IMG/VR virus record: IMGVR_UViG_3300034418_001494
Coordinates: 1-57,768 of that record
Direction: 5' to 3' (one strand)
DNA length: 57,768 nucleotides
DNA from: a virus
Shown: positions 8,580-15,979 of the stretch, one piece after another
Position numbering within the stretch: position 1 is the first letter of the stretch
Layout of the letters: each line of letters starts with the position of its first letter
Made by a program: the position numbers and the translations under genes
Notes under the pieces: model-generated
The model's input: the letters and a program-made list of their open reading frames with translations, nothing else
The model's database searches: none
What the model was told of the DNA's origin: nothing

Positions 8580-9287
8580 ATGGCATTACCAAAGTTAAAC
8601 ACCAGTCCATCGTATGAATGTACGATTCCCTCGACGGGGAAAAAAGTTTCATTCAGACCTTACTTGGTTAAAGAAGAAAAGGTCTTGATGATGGCAATGG
8701 AGACTCAAGACCAGAAACAGGCACTACGTGCGATTGTAGATACAATCGATGCGTGTATCACGAGTGAAGGTTTTCAGGGAAAGAAGTTGACAACCTTTGA
8801 CATTGAGTATCTGTTCACTCAGATTAGGTCAAAGTCAGTTGGTGAGGTATCTACTATTTTGTTGAGATGTGAATCATGTGATGCACAGAACGAGTATGAG
8901 ATAGACATCTCCTCCGTTAAAGTAGAAGCACCCAATACCGAAAATGTTATTGAACTGAGTGACGGTGTTAGTGTTGAAATGAGATACCCAATGTACGAAC
9001 ATGTCAGTAAAGTCAATTTCACCGGAAAGGAAATTGAAATTGGATTCGCTATGGTTGGTGCGTGTATTCAGGCCGTCATCACAGGAGACGAAAGGATCGA
9101 GGCGGACGAAGTTTCCAAGACAGAGATCAATGAGTTTCTTGAGTCAATGACGCAGGGTCAGTTTAAGAAACTGGCAGACTATCTTGAGAGTCTACCCGCA
9201 CTGAGACACAATGCAGAATATACCTGTAATAAGTGTGGGGAAGAAAACAAACAGATGTTAAGGGGAATGTCGGATTTTTTATCATAA
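8580..9287 (+). CDS. 26: Baseplate hub assembly protein gp26-like (tail assembly chaperone)
   Basis: 235 residues of the T4 gp26-like baseplate family: PSYECTIPSTGKKVSFRPYL, LVKEEKVLMMAMETQD, LTTFDIEYLFTQIRSKSVGE and ILLRCESCD. Two CxxC pairs (CESC and, near the C-terminus, CNKC) may bind zinc. Start supported by AGGAG eight bases before the ATG. The gene precedes the tape measure, and its last codons, GAT TTT TTA TCA TAA, contain a canonical -1 slippery heptamer. A fraction of ribosomes could therefore continue into the ORF that ends at 9472. This is the organisation of lambda G/GT tail chaperones, which suggests that gp26 acts as a tape-measure chaperone rather than only as a hub part. Confidence 0.75.
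   Translation: MALPKLNTSPSYECTIPSTGKKVSFRPYLVKEEKVLMMAMETQDQKQALRAIVDTIDACITSEGFQGKKLTTFDIEYLFTQIRSKSVGEVSTILLRCESCDAQNEYEIDISSVKVEAPNTENVIELSDGVSVEMRYPMYEHVSKVNFTGKEIEIGFAMVGACIQAVITGDERIEADEVSKTEINEFLESMTQGQFKKLADYLESLPALRHNAEYTCNKCGEENKQMLRGMSDFLS
9275..9281 (+). promoter_or_regulatory. Slippery heptamer T TTT TTA for -1 ribosomal frameshifting
   Basis: T TTT TTA lies in the correct zero-frame phasing (GAT TTT TTA TCA TAA) two codons before the gp26 stop, so both tRNAs can re-pair after slipping back one base. The -1 frame is open from here to 9472. A 6-bp inverted repeat TTGGTC/GACCAA at 9305-9310 and 9322-9327 follows, but 23 nt downstream, further than usual, so its role as stimulator is uncertain. 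Confidence 0.7.
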
Positions 9288-9304
9288 ACCTTTCTCATGA
9301 TAAT

Positions 9305-9327
9305 TTGGTCAATTATTTTAAGACCAA
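9305..9327 (+). repeat. Inverted repeat downstream of the slippery site
   Basis: TTGGTC and GACCAA are perfect reverse complements around an 11-nt AT-rich loop. It could form a small hairpin between the gp26 stop and the ATG at 9338. Possible frameshift stimulator or translational element; short and not GC-rich, so it may be incidental. Confidence 0.35.
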
Positions 9328-9337
9328 CTTTTCATTA

Positions 9338-9472
9338 ATGCAACATCATCATTACAGTCTAACAGAACTTGAAATGATGATGCCATGGGAAAGGGAAATT
9401 TATGTTACATTATTGGTTGAGTGGATTAAAGAAGAGAATGAACGTAGACAACAAGAATCCAAAATGAGATAA
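9338..9472 (+). CDS. 51: gp51-like hub assembly/tail chaperone second ORF, probably made by frameshift fusion with gp26
   Basis: If started at the ATG at 9338 this is 44 residues (MQHHHYSLTELEMM, then MPWEREIYVTLLVEWIKEEN). That ATG has no Shine-Dalgarno sequence upstream. The same frame is open back across the end of gp26 and is the -1 frame relative to it, so translation most likely enters by slippage at 9275-9281 and gives a gp26-linked fusion of about 298 residues. The short helical domain with a central Trp resembles the T half of siphophage G/GT chaperones and small hub assembly proteins of marine T4-likes. It stops 4 nt before the tape-measure ATG. Confidence 0.6.
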   Translation: MQHHHYSLTELEMMMPWEREIYVTLLVEWIKEENERRQQESKMR

Positions 9473-9476
9473 ACCA

Positions 9477-11780
9477 ATGGCAGAAGCAACAATAGGTGGT
9501 TTGGGTAATGTTATTGACTTGATGCGTCAAGAAAATAATAACCGTAACCAAGCGCTCCAAAGAAGTCAAGAAGGGACAGAGAAGAATACCTCTGATCTCA
9601 ATAAGACTATGCGTGAGATTCTCGCAGAGATAAAACAGGATCGTTTGCAGAACGAAGAAGATCGACGAGACAAGAAAAAAGAAAAAGCACCTATTTTCAA
9701 AGCACCTGAAATAAAATTAGACAAATCCTTTAGTGGTATCCTTTTGGGTCTTGGCGCTGTGATAGGCGAGACCGTAAGAAGAATCAAAGACATGGTGCAA
9801 CGGTTTTTCGGTGCTGTTAAACTGGCGTTTTCTAGACTATTTTCTGTAGCTGGTATAACGAATCTAACGAAAGGTCTCCAGAGATCTATAACAAATTTCT
9901 ACAAAGCGTTTAGAGGTGGTTTCTTCAAAGCCCTAGATGGATCATTAAGATACAACCTTAGAGAGGCCAACGGTAAATTCAAGAAAATGAATTTTGCCGA
10001 AAGAATGGTTTCTAATATAGGGAAGATATTTGGTTTCATAGCAAGACCATTCAATGCGATTATCAAATGGTGGAATGCATCCAAACTTGGTTCGTTCACA
10101 AACTCTATCGTCCAAAAAGTGTTTGGTTTTTTTGGAAAAATATTTGGTTTTCTAGGAGACACACTTAAGGCTACCATTGGTGTTGGTGATGATCTTTTCA
10201 AGGCTGGCGGTAATAAGATCATGTCTTTGGTGAAAGGTGTATTCACCAAACTTCTTTGGCCTATTCAAATTATTATTTCACTCTTCGACTTCTTCACCGG
10301 ATTCTTGGGTGACTGGCAAAGAACCGCCGAATCTGATATGAACATCTTTACCAGAATTCTAAGTGCAACTTGGGAAGGTCTCAAAGGTGTGTTCGTTGGT
10401 TTCTTCGGTACTATTGGTGATTTACTGCAAGACGGAATGAAGTGGATACTGGACAAGATTGGTCTTGGTTCTGTTACGGATAGAATCAACGAACTAATGC
10501 CTGGCGGTATTAGTGGAATGATAGCATCCATATTTGATTGGGTTCGTAAACTATTCAGTTCACCAATCGAAGCGTTGAAAGATATCTTCACCCAGTTCAT
10601 ACCTTGGATGGGTCAATTTGCACAGACCATGTTCATGAATCTCGCAGACATGGTTAAGTGGGGATTGAAGGGGATATGGGGAGGTCTGACCTACGTATTC
10701 ACTGACGTTCTCCCTAGTCTCTTCGCGTGGTTGGATGAGACAATGACCGCATTTAAAGAATCCCTATTTACGTATGCATCAGAGACATTTGATTATCTTA
10801 TGGGAATTCCGGGCAGAATAGGTGAGTCGTTTATGGGCGCCTATGATGCAGTAATTGACTGGTGGGAAAATGAACCCGACAAATGGGGAAGTATGGTGGA
10901 TTCAGCTACCCAACTTTGGGAAGATATTAAAAATTGGGTAAGCAATATATTTTCAGATGCATGGGATGCATTGACGGATTGGTGGGATGATGAAACTGAT
11001 ACTGCCGCAATGAGAGATAATCCACCAGAGACTAATGATGCAGTAGATACCGAAACTCGACCACCTCCTCCTCCGCCTGAGAGACCTCAGACAGCCTCAC
11101 GTAGGACTCGTAACCGACCTCGCCCTCAATTAGGGACATCCGGTCAAGAACCAGAAGAACCCATGTCAGGTTTACCACCATCAGACGATATTGTTGCTTT
11201 GGGTGAATGGTTGCAGGGAAAAGGACTACATGTATCTGGCCACGAGGCATTTGGTGAAGTTGGAACACATGGTGAAAACTCCAGACACTATAGGGGTGAC
11301 GCATTAGATATTAACTTTGTCGGTCCTAATGATGAACGTTATGTTGAGGCAGACAATCCCGAACAGGCTGCGGTCTTCGATGTACTACGCGATAAATTAG
11401 AAACCGCAGGTTATAGTGTGATGTGGAGAACTGGTGGTCACATGGATCACATGCATGTGTCTAAAGGCACTCAAGAAGGAACGGCTGAATACCGAAGAGA
11501 ACGATTGGCATCAATGAACGCGAGAGGTATACCAGCGCCAGGTTCTCCACAAGCGCCTGGCACAACATCAAGAACCATGGCGGGAACTCAACTTGCAAAT
11601 GCAGGGAATATGGGTGCGGGTGGTGGTAATCCTATTATTATGCAGACTAACGTTGGTGGGTCTTCTTCGTCAACACAAGTCAATAATAACAGTACTCAAG
11701 CGGCAGTCATTCCAAGTGTGTGGGATGTAAACGCCGCCTTCTTGACGAACAATCAGGCGGGCGCATTACCTATAACCTAA
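9477..11780 (+). CDS. 29: Tail tape measure protein (gp29-like) with C-terminal M15-type peptidase domain
   Basis: 767 residues. Residues 1-80 are helical and charged. Residues ~85-500 hold many hydrophobic/amphipathic helices with repeated Phe-Gly patterns (VFGFFGKIFGFLGDT, LFDFFTGFLGDW), as in tape measures that thread the tube. A Pro-rich linker (~520-570) follows, then a peptidase domain: SRHYRGDALDINF (His ~603, Asp ~610) and HMDHMHVS (~653) fit the H-x6-D...H-x-H zinc set of VanY/M15-type D,D-peptidases. Position after the gp26 chaperone pair agrees with the general chaperone/tape-measure order. The peptidase probably cuts peptidoglycan cross-bridges when the tape measure is ejected. 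Convergent with the next minus-strand gene (4-nt overlap). Confidence 0.8.
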   Translation: MAEATIGGLGNVIDLMRQENNNRNQALQRSQEGTEKNTSDLNKTMREILAEIKQDRLQNEEDRRDKKKEKAPIFKAPEIKLDKSFSGILLGLGAVIGETVRRIKDMVQRFFGAVKLAFSRLFSVAGITNLTKGLQRSITNFYKAFRGGFFKALDGSLRYNLREANGKFKKMNFAERMVSNIGKIFGFIARPFNAIIKWWNASKLGSFTNSIVQKVFGFFGKIFGFLGDTLKATIGVGDDLFKAGGNKIMSLVKGVFTKLLWPIQIIISLFDFFTGFLGDWQRTAESDMNIFTRILSATWEGLKGVFVGFFGTIGDLLQDGMKWILDKIGLGSVTDRINELMPGGISGMIASIFDWVRKLFSSPIEALKDIFTQFIPWMGQFAQTMFMNLADMVKWGLKGIWGGLTYVFTDVLPSLFAWLDETMTAFKESLFTYASETFDYLMGIPGRIGESFMGAYDAVIDWWENEPDKWGSMVDSATQLWEDIKNWVSNIFSDAWDALTDWWDDETDTAAMRDNPPETNDAVDTETRPPPPPPERPQTASRRTRNRPRPQLGTSGQEPEEPMSGLPPSDDIVALGEWLQGKGLHVSGHEAFGEVGTHGENSRHYRGDALDINFVGPNDERYVEADNPEQAAVFDVLRDKLETAGYSVMWRTGGHMDHMHVSKGTQEGTAEYRRERLASMNARGIPAPGSPQAPGTTSRTMAGTQLANAGNMGAGGGNPIIMQTNVGGSSSSTQVNNNSTQAAVIPSVWDVNAAFLTNNQAGALPIT

Positions 11781-12136
11781 AGACCTAGTTCCAGTTGACG
11801 TATCTTGGTTGCGGAGATTGACTCAACCTCTTCCCCCAGATCTTCCTGCTCAATCGTGTATCCAACATCCCGACCATAGGTGATATGGGTGATGTTAGGT
11901 ACAGCGATTATCACAAAGTCTTTATGGTGTTCATACCCTTCTTTTGCAAGTTCGAGTATGATGTTTGCCTTACGTTCCTCTACGGTGTAAGGATTACTTT
12001 CGTCTACCTCAGTGTCACGAAGTAGTATCGCTACTTGACCAGTCTTTGAAAGGGCCCGTTCAAATAACTTAGTATGCCCTTGGTGCCACGGTTGAAACCT
12101 TCCAAGGAGTTGCGTAGTTGGTTTAAGTCGATCCAT
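11777..12136 (-). CDS. HxGH-motif nucleotidyltransferase
   Basis: 119 residues. LLGRFQPWHQGHTKLFERAL carries the GRFxPxHxGH nucleotide-binding motif, and SISATKIRQLEL the C-terminal (I/S)SxTxxR motif, of the cytidylyl/adenylyltransferase superfamily (NadM/NMNAT, FAD synthetase, ATP-sulfurylase relatives). At 119 residues it is a minimal catalytic domain. A GGAGG Shine-Dalgarno seven bases before the ATG decides the start. That start lies 106 nt inside the P-loop kinase gene, in another frame, so the two are translationally coupled. The substrate is unknown. Next to an APS-kinase-like protein, an ATP-sulfurylase-like step is a possibility, as are NAD or cytidylyl chemistry. Confidence 0.7.
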   Translation of the reverse strand: MDRLKPTTQLLGRFQPWHQGHTKLFERALSKTGQVAILLRDTEVDESNPYTVEERKANIILELAKEGYEHHKDFVIIAVPNITHITYGRDVGYTIEQEDLGEEVESISATKIRQLELGL

Positions 12137-12465
12137 TCTTTAACCTCCAGATCATATGAATCAGGTACTTCGAATAACTTATTAGTATCCTCGAATCGTC
12201 CTTCATCGATTGTATTCATCCAGATGGTGAAGTCGGCTTCTACGATATCACGGAGCTCCTTCAACGGACAAACAAAATCCAGAATTCCAACCTGATCGGC
12301 CATTCTTTTGGCCTGTCTTAACCTACCTTCGGGTGAGAAGTCCCAGTCATCAAACATCTCACGGTACGTATCCGCATTGTGATGCGGAATCAGAAAATGG
12401 TAAGCCAACTCCCTTGCGAGAGTTGACTTCCCACTGCCCGGCAATCCAAGTATTAAAATTTTCAT
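12031..12465 (-). CDS. Adenylylsulfate-kinase-like P-loop kinase
   Basis: 144 residues. Walker A GLPGSGKST at residues 7-15. NADTYREMF followed by FSPEGRLRQA resembles the D-x-x-R and F-x-x-x-x-R region of CysC, and FVCPLKELRDIVE resembles its F-(I/V)-x-P segment. APS kinase turns adenylylsulfate into PAPS, the sulfate donor for sulfotransferases, several of which are encoded at 24-33 kb. The last ~35 residues are read in a different frame over the start of the nucleotidyltransferase. Phage proteins of this type may phosphorylate another substrate, so the APS assignment is tentative. Confidence 0.6.
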   Translation of the reverse strand: MKILILGLPGSGKSTLARELAYHFLIPHHNADTYREMFDDWDFSPEGRLRQAKRMADQVGILDFVCPLKELRDIVEADFTIWMNTIDEGRFEDTNKLFEVPDSYDLEVKEWIDLNQLRNSLEGFNRGTKGILSYLNGPFQRLVK

Positions 12466-12476
12466 GCCGGTACTAC

Positions 12477-13403
12477 TTAGTCCTCATTCGCCATCTTTGC
12501 AAAGTAGGACAAGGTATCCTCATCATCGTCCGCTTCCGCACCTACACTAGGTTCGGGTGCAGCAACGATCTGAGGTTCAGGTGCAGAACGACCAACGTTC
12601 GACTCCGCAGTCTGAGTTAACGCCTCGTTACGTGCAGTTGCATTTCCACCAACTGCCTCACCCAGAACAATCTGAAGGCGACCCTTCAGTTCTTCATAAG
12701 GTTTGAAGGAAGCAGGTGCAGTGAACTCAGTGAGATCAAACAACTGGTTGTAAGTCGCTTCGAGTTTAGTCTCATCCGCATCGAACAATGCAGACACCGC
12801 CTTGAACTCAGACTTGTCGTAGTTACGGTAACCCGCAACGTTACGGATCTTCAACTGAAAGTCGGATCCATTCCAGAAGTCAAAGGGGTTGATTGGTTCC
12901 TCGCCCGGAAACTGAGGTTGCATGACATCCATGATCTTGTCAAAGATTTTCTTACCAAAATCATAGAGGAACACTTTACCGTTGTTTGCGGTATTCGCAG
13001 GGTCATTGACCACAAGGATGTTAGACACATAGTGAAGACGGCGCTTCTGTTTACGTGCAGTTTCCTTGTCATCCTCGACACCAGAATTCCACAGACGGGA
13101 GTTCAATTCAGAGACAGGATCATTCTGACCAATAGTAGTCAGAGACTTCTCAATGTACCACTGACCTGTTGGTCCCTTGAAGAAGTGATCCCAGTAACGA
13201 GCCCAAGGGAGATCAGAACCTTCCGCTGCGGGAAGGAACCGGATTACGGCGTAACCGTTTCCGCTCTCATCTACTGTGGGTTTCCAGAATCGGTCATCAC
13301 CATAACCTTTCTTTTCGGTAGTACCACCACCGTTCATTTCGGCTGCTGCTGTGACCAGTTTAGACACGTCCATAGACTTGGACTTAAGATTTGCAAAAGA
13401 CAT
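12477..13403 (-). CDS. 32: Single-stranded DNA-binding protein gp32
   Basis: 308 residues. DDRFWKPTVDESGNGYAVIRFLPA and KRRLHYVSNILVVNDPAN..GKVFLYDFGKKIFDKI match the OB-fold core of T4 gp32 ([29 protein letters not shown]). gp32 coats ssDNA in replication, recombination and repair. The C-terminus is acidic (ADDDEDTLSYFAKMANED), the partner-recruiting tail. There is no cysteine anywhere, so the T4 structural zinc (His64, Cys77, Cys87, Cys90) cannot exist here; its segment is replaced by EKSLTTIGQNDPVSELN. Upstream lie a consensus sigma70-like promoter and a late box, agreeing with expression through the whole cycle as in T4. Confidence 0.95.
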   Translation of the reverse strand: MSFANLKSKSMDVSKLVTAAAEMNGGGTTEKKGYGDDRFWKPTVDESGNGYAVIRFLPAAEGSDLPWARYWDHFFKGPTGQWYIEKSLTTIGQNDPVSELNSRLWNSGVEDDKETARKQKRRLHYVSNILVVNDPANTANNGKVFLYDFGKKIFDKIMDVMQPQFPGEEPINPFDFWNGSDFQLKIRNVAGYRNYDKSEFKAVSALFDADETKLEATYNQLFDLTEFTAPASFKPYEELKGRLQIVLGEAVGGNATARNEALTQTAESNVGRSAPEPQIVAAPEPSVGAEADDDEDTLSYFAKMANED

Positions 13404-13463
13404 ATGTTTCTCCGTATATTTGCGTATATTGTATTAGTGTATATTTGTATCCACTTGATGCAT

Positions 13464-13493
13464 ATTATATACCAGTATTTATACTCCTGTCAA
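13464..13493 (-). promoter_or_regulatory. Sigma70-like promoter of gp32
   Basis: TTGACA (13488-13493) and TATAAT (13464-13469) on the minus strand, both perfect, separated by 18 nt. The gp32 ATG is 61 nt downstream of the -10 box. The spacer contains the late box TATAAATA. Confidence 0.8.
13476..13483 (-). promoter_or_regulatory. T4-type late promoter box inside the gp32 early promoter
   Basis: Perfect TATAAATA lying wholly in the spacer between the -35 and -10 of the early-type promoter. Gives gp32 a possible early-to-late switch from one site. Confidence 0.6.
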
Positions 13494-13501
13494 GAGTTAA
13501 A

Positions 13502-14065
13502 TCAAGCCCAACCAACATATACCTCTCTCCACCCTTTGGTGATTAGAGTACACTCGTGGACTAGATTTGACGGGAAGATTACAGTCTCCCCTATCTCTAG
13601 ATCATGGTACGTTTGACCATCATCCAGATGTCTGATAATCAGAATGCCACCTTCTAGGTCTTCTGACTTGTTGACCATTGTAATCGTGGTCAGTGTTCTG
13701 CTTTTACCTTCACCCTCGACATACTGATAGTCTTCGGAACCATCGAACGTGTCTCTGTGAGGTACTAAAAAATCTCCTTCATCGTAACGTAGGTAGTTAC
13801 AATCAGTGATCGGGATACCAGTCTCTTCTTCTATGGACTGGTTGACATCCTCGAACCATTCGTGCAGGATGACTTTGTTCACACTCTTGCGGGCGGTGTG
13901 ACCACGCCTTACGTTGGTGTACTGTTCGTGTCTCTTCGAGTTAAACTTATCTAGGTAACTCTTTTCAGAAGAACCGTCATCCACATGCGAGTTCACCCAC
14001 GGAGCGTCAAATCTCCGGAGTTCTTCGAGTTGTTCTTCTGATAAGACACGAACGGTCTTAAACAT
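13502..14065 (-). CDS. 2-oxoglutarate/Fe(II)-dependent oxygenase (P4H-like)
   Basis: 187 residues with the complete facial triad and 2OG-binding Arg: His103-x-Asp105 (VPHRDTFD), His170 (LVHECTL) and Arg180 (GWREVYVGW). ILIIRHLDDG and GETVIFPSNLVHE are typical of the prolyl-4-hydroxylase-like branch of the double-stranded beta helix. These enzymes hydroxylate protein residues or nucleic acid using O2 and 2-oxoglutarate; the substrate is not predictable. Lies between gp33 and gp32; the start overlaps the gp33 stop by 8 nt. Common auxiliary gene of marine T4-like phages. Confidence 0.88.
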   Translation of the reverse strand: MFKTVRVLSEEQLEELRRFDAPWVNSHVDDGSSEKSYLDKFNSKRHEQYTNVRRGHTARKSVNKVILHEWFEDVNQSIEEETGIPITDCNYLRYDEGDFLVPHRDTFDGSEDYQYVEGEGKSRTLTTITMVNKSEDLEGGILIIRHLDDGQTYHDLEIGETVIFPSNLVHECTLITKGWREVYVGWA

Positions 14066-14303
14066 CTAGTGTGTTTACCTTGGGAATGAAGTTGAGACTC
14101 ATCGCCTCGACTTCGAGTTTCTGTTTGATGTTGTCGTTGAGATACTTCTTCACGTCCTCGACTTCAATCTTGTTCTCTTCGCACAAGTGGATAATACTAT
14201 CCAAGTACCCCAGACTCGTCTTCTTCACCGTCTCCTCGACCATCATCGAAAAGTTCTTTTTTGTCAGGAACTTTGAGTCCTCTTGGGTCAACGCCTTCTC
14301 CAT
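14058..14303 (-). CDS. 33: Late promoter transcription accessory protein gp33-like
   Basis: 81 residues from the ATG at 14303; an ATG at 14312 is an alternative and the start is uncertain. The body TKKNFSMMVEETVKKTSLGY, LDSIIHLCEENKIEVEDVKKYL and the end AMSLNFIPKVNTLDV follow the short gp33 proteins of marine T4-like phages. gp33 bridges RNA polymerase and the sliding clamp for late transcription, consistent with the late boxes here. T4 also places gene 33 close to gene 32. The first ~106 nt overlap the C-terminus of the 219-residue gene in another frame. Confidence 0.7.
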   Translation of the reverse strand: MEKALTQEDSKFLTKKNFSMMVEETVKKTSLGYLDSIIHLCEENKIEVEDVKKYLNDNIKQKLEVEAMSLNFIPKVNTLDV

Positions 14304-14856
14304 ACCATGCATCCTGTAGTTCGATAGTCCACACAGCGTTGATGTCGGGATAGTATACTCCGAACTGTCGGTTTGGTTCCCCGTTAGGATGATACGACAT
14401 GGCAACACAGTATCGCAATACCTTGTGTTGTCTGTTGTCACCATAACGAAAATCTAACCACACACCATTACTGAGATAAGACTTCATGTTTTGAATATAA
14501 GTTTTGAGATCATTATACTCAGAACGTTCCTTCCAATTGTTGGAGTTCTTCATATGACTGATACTCTTTAGCATCTGTTCACTATCCTTGATCCACGCCT
14601 TGACCTTCTTCCAATGTATAAAATGATCTTCGGGTAAATCACGAATAGATTCGTGGATAGATGCAGATCCATCATGACCTCTTGCTTCACGAGCCTTTGC
14701 GAGACGTTCTGCCGCCGCCGCTTTCTGTTCTGGTGTCATGGGTTTCCGTTTACGTTTGACTTTCGTCTTTTTACGCTCAGGATCAACCCCCATTGCACGT
14801 AACATGGCCTCTTCTTTTTTCTTACGGGTTTTAGCCGCCTTTTCGCCCTTAGTCAT
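14197..14856 (-). CDS. Conserved hypothetical protein with lysine/arginine-rich N-terminus
   Basis: 219 residues, start supported by AGAGGTGTT before the ATG. The first ~65 residues are highly basic and helical (KKTKVKRKRKPMTPEQKAAA), suggesting nucleic-acid contact. The rest is a compact domain with DLPEDHFIHWKKVKAWIKD and FGVYYPDINAVWTIELQDAW, ending in an acidic Gly-rich tail. I do not recognise the family. Its length matches T4 gp59 (217), which also neighbours gene 33, but I see no sequence resemblance, so gp59 is not claimed. Overlaps gp33 by about 106 nt. Confidence 0.6.
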   Translation of the reverse strand: MTKGEKAAKTRKKKEEAMLRAMGVDPERKKTKVKRKRKPMTPEQKAAAAERLAKAREARGHDGSASIHESIRDLPEDHFIHWKKVKAWIKDSEQMLKSISHMKNSNNWKERSEYNDLKTYIQNMKSYLSNGVWLDFRYGDNRQHKVLRYCVAMSYHPNGEPNRQFGVYYPDINAVWTIELQDAWYGEGVDPRGLKVPDKKELFDDGRGDGEEDESGVLG

Positions 14857-14872
14857 AACACCTCTATCTATA

Positions 14873-15451
14873 TCAGAGATAACTCATGTTGTCCTCAATC
14901 ATTACCCGTTGCAGATCAGATATGACATCCCAACAGGTATCGTTCCACAACTCTTCGAGTTCTTCGTGTTCGTCTTGCGCCTCATAGAGATCCAAGTCGG
15001 GGTCCACATCATGTTCTTTAAAGAACTCAGGGTTCGTCTCCTTCAACTTGTCATAGATGTCAGCGTCTTCCCAGTGTGCACCGTCTTCCGAAGAAAACAA
15101 CTCATCCGTATCTTCATCACGATAGGGTTCTAGTGTGTACGCACCAGCAAACAGTGGCATCTCATCTGAGTAGAAGAACACACCGATACAGTCAGGTGCG
15201 AACTCCAGTAGTTTGGTGTGTATGTCTTGGATACCCCAAGGTGCACTCCATGCCGCAGTACCAAGAATGAAAAACTCTTTTCCATCCCTGTCTTCCGCCG
15301 CATCCTCTACTGTCGCCCACTTTGCACCAACGTCATCGATACACTCAATTTCATGAAGGTCTTCAACCCCATCAAACAGTTCGACCAAAAAGTCCAACGC
15401 CTCATCAGTGAGGCGTTGAAAAGAGAGACTAAATTCTACATGATTTGCCAT
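14873..15451 (-). CDS. Acidic conserved hypothetical protein
   Basis: 192 residues from the ATG at 15451, which overlaps the stop of the preceding gene (TAATG); an upstream in-frame start at 15499 would lie inside that gene and is not preferred. Rich in Asp, Glu and Trp (GTAAWSAPWGIQDI, CIGVFFYSDEMPLFAGAYT), ending in a strongly acidic helical region. No motif or family recognised. Confidence 0.65.
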   Translation of the reverse strand: MANHVEFSLSFQRLTDEALDFLVELFDGVEDLHEIECIDDVGAKWATVEDAAEDRDGKEFFILGTAAWSAPWGIQDIHTKLLEFAPDCIGVFFYSDEMPLFAGAYTLEPYRDEDTDELFSSEDGAHWEDADIYDKLKETNPEFFKEHDVDPDLDLYEAQDEHEELEELWNDTCWDVISDLQRVMIEDNMSYL

Positions 15452-15720
15452 TACGCAGTCTCGAACGTTAGTACTTTGTCTACACGGAAGGACCGCCACT
15501 CTTGAATGTCTGTATCAAACACTCGAAGGGTTGCGTCACCACCGACAGACTGATCGACAGAACCACCCTTGGGCATCTTGTCGGCTGGGATCCTATCGGA
15601 CACCAGTGTCGCTTTCATTTCACGGATCAGGCCATCCTTAACCTTCTCGAAGGATAGGGACACTACACCTTCTCGTAGGGCGGATAACATGTCATCACGG
15701 GACATATCAATACTCATCAT
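15451..15720 (-). CDS. SH3-fold WYL_2/DUF2693-like protein
   Basis: 89 residues from the ATG at 15720, chosen because AGAGGA lies seven bases upstream. MSRDDMLSALREGVVSLSFEKVKDG, then REMKATLVSDRIP and WRSFRVDKVLTFE give the short Sm/SH3-like barrel of the DUF2693 (WYL_2) family, common in T4-like phages, where it is called an SH3-fold protein. Role unknown; possibly nucleic-acid or protein binding. The first 14 nt overlap the end of the preceding gene, the stop of which reads GAG TAT TGA. Confidence 0.6.
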   Translation of the reverse strand: MMSIDMSRDDMLSALREGVVSLSFEKVKDGLIREMKATLVSDRIPADKMPKGGSVDQSVGGDATLRVFDTDIQEWRSFRVDKVLTFETA

Positions 15721-15973
15721 CAAAGTTTCCTCTGTTACGGTTAACGGATATAGAGTCACTGTAGTGAGATGAGATGTAATTCTGTTCATCTCCCCAATAC
15801 AGATCGTCACGGTTGTCAAGACTGCTGACAGTATTGTCATCATACTCATTCATCAGTCTTTGTTGGCGTCTACGGTCAGACTGCCGTTTTCGGTTTTGTG
15901 CGTTCATACGATTCGCAACTTTCATAAACAGTGCATACCTTTCTGCTGAATTAAGTTGTTTACTGGAATCCAT
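15707..15973 (-). CDS. Small hypothetical protein, Arg/Asn/Asp-rich
   Basis: 88 residues. A helical basic N-terminal half (ANRMNAQNRKRQSDRRRQQR) is followed by an acidic, probably disordered tail rich in Asp, Ser, Tyr and Asn. No recognised family. Overlaps the following SH3-fold gene by 14 nt. Confidence 0.5.
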   Translation of the reverse strand: MDSSKQLNSAERYALFMKVANRMNAQNRKRQSDRRRQQRLMNEYDDNTVSSLDNRDDLYWGDEQNYISSHYSDSISVNRNRGNFDDEY

Positions 15974-15979
15974 TATACA

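Noticed and set aside
12918-13616. Plus-strand ORF of 232 codons opposite gp32
   Set aside because: It is antisense to the clearly conserved gp32 and crosses its promoter; sequence shows no domain character or start site.
14197-14856. gp59 helicase loader, by length and position near gene 33
   Set aside because: No sequence similarity to T4 gp59 could be seen; left as hypothetical.
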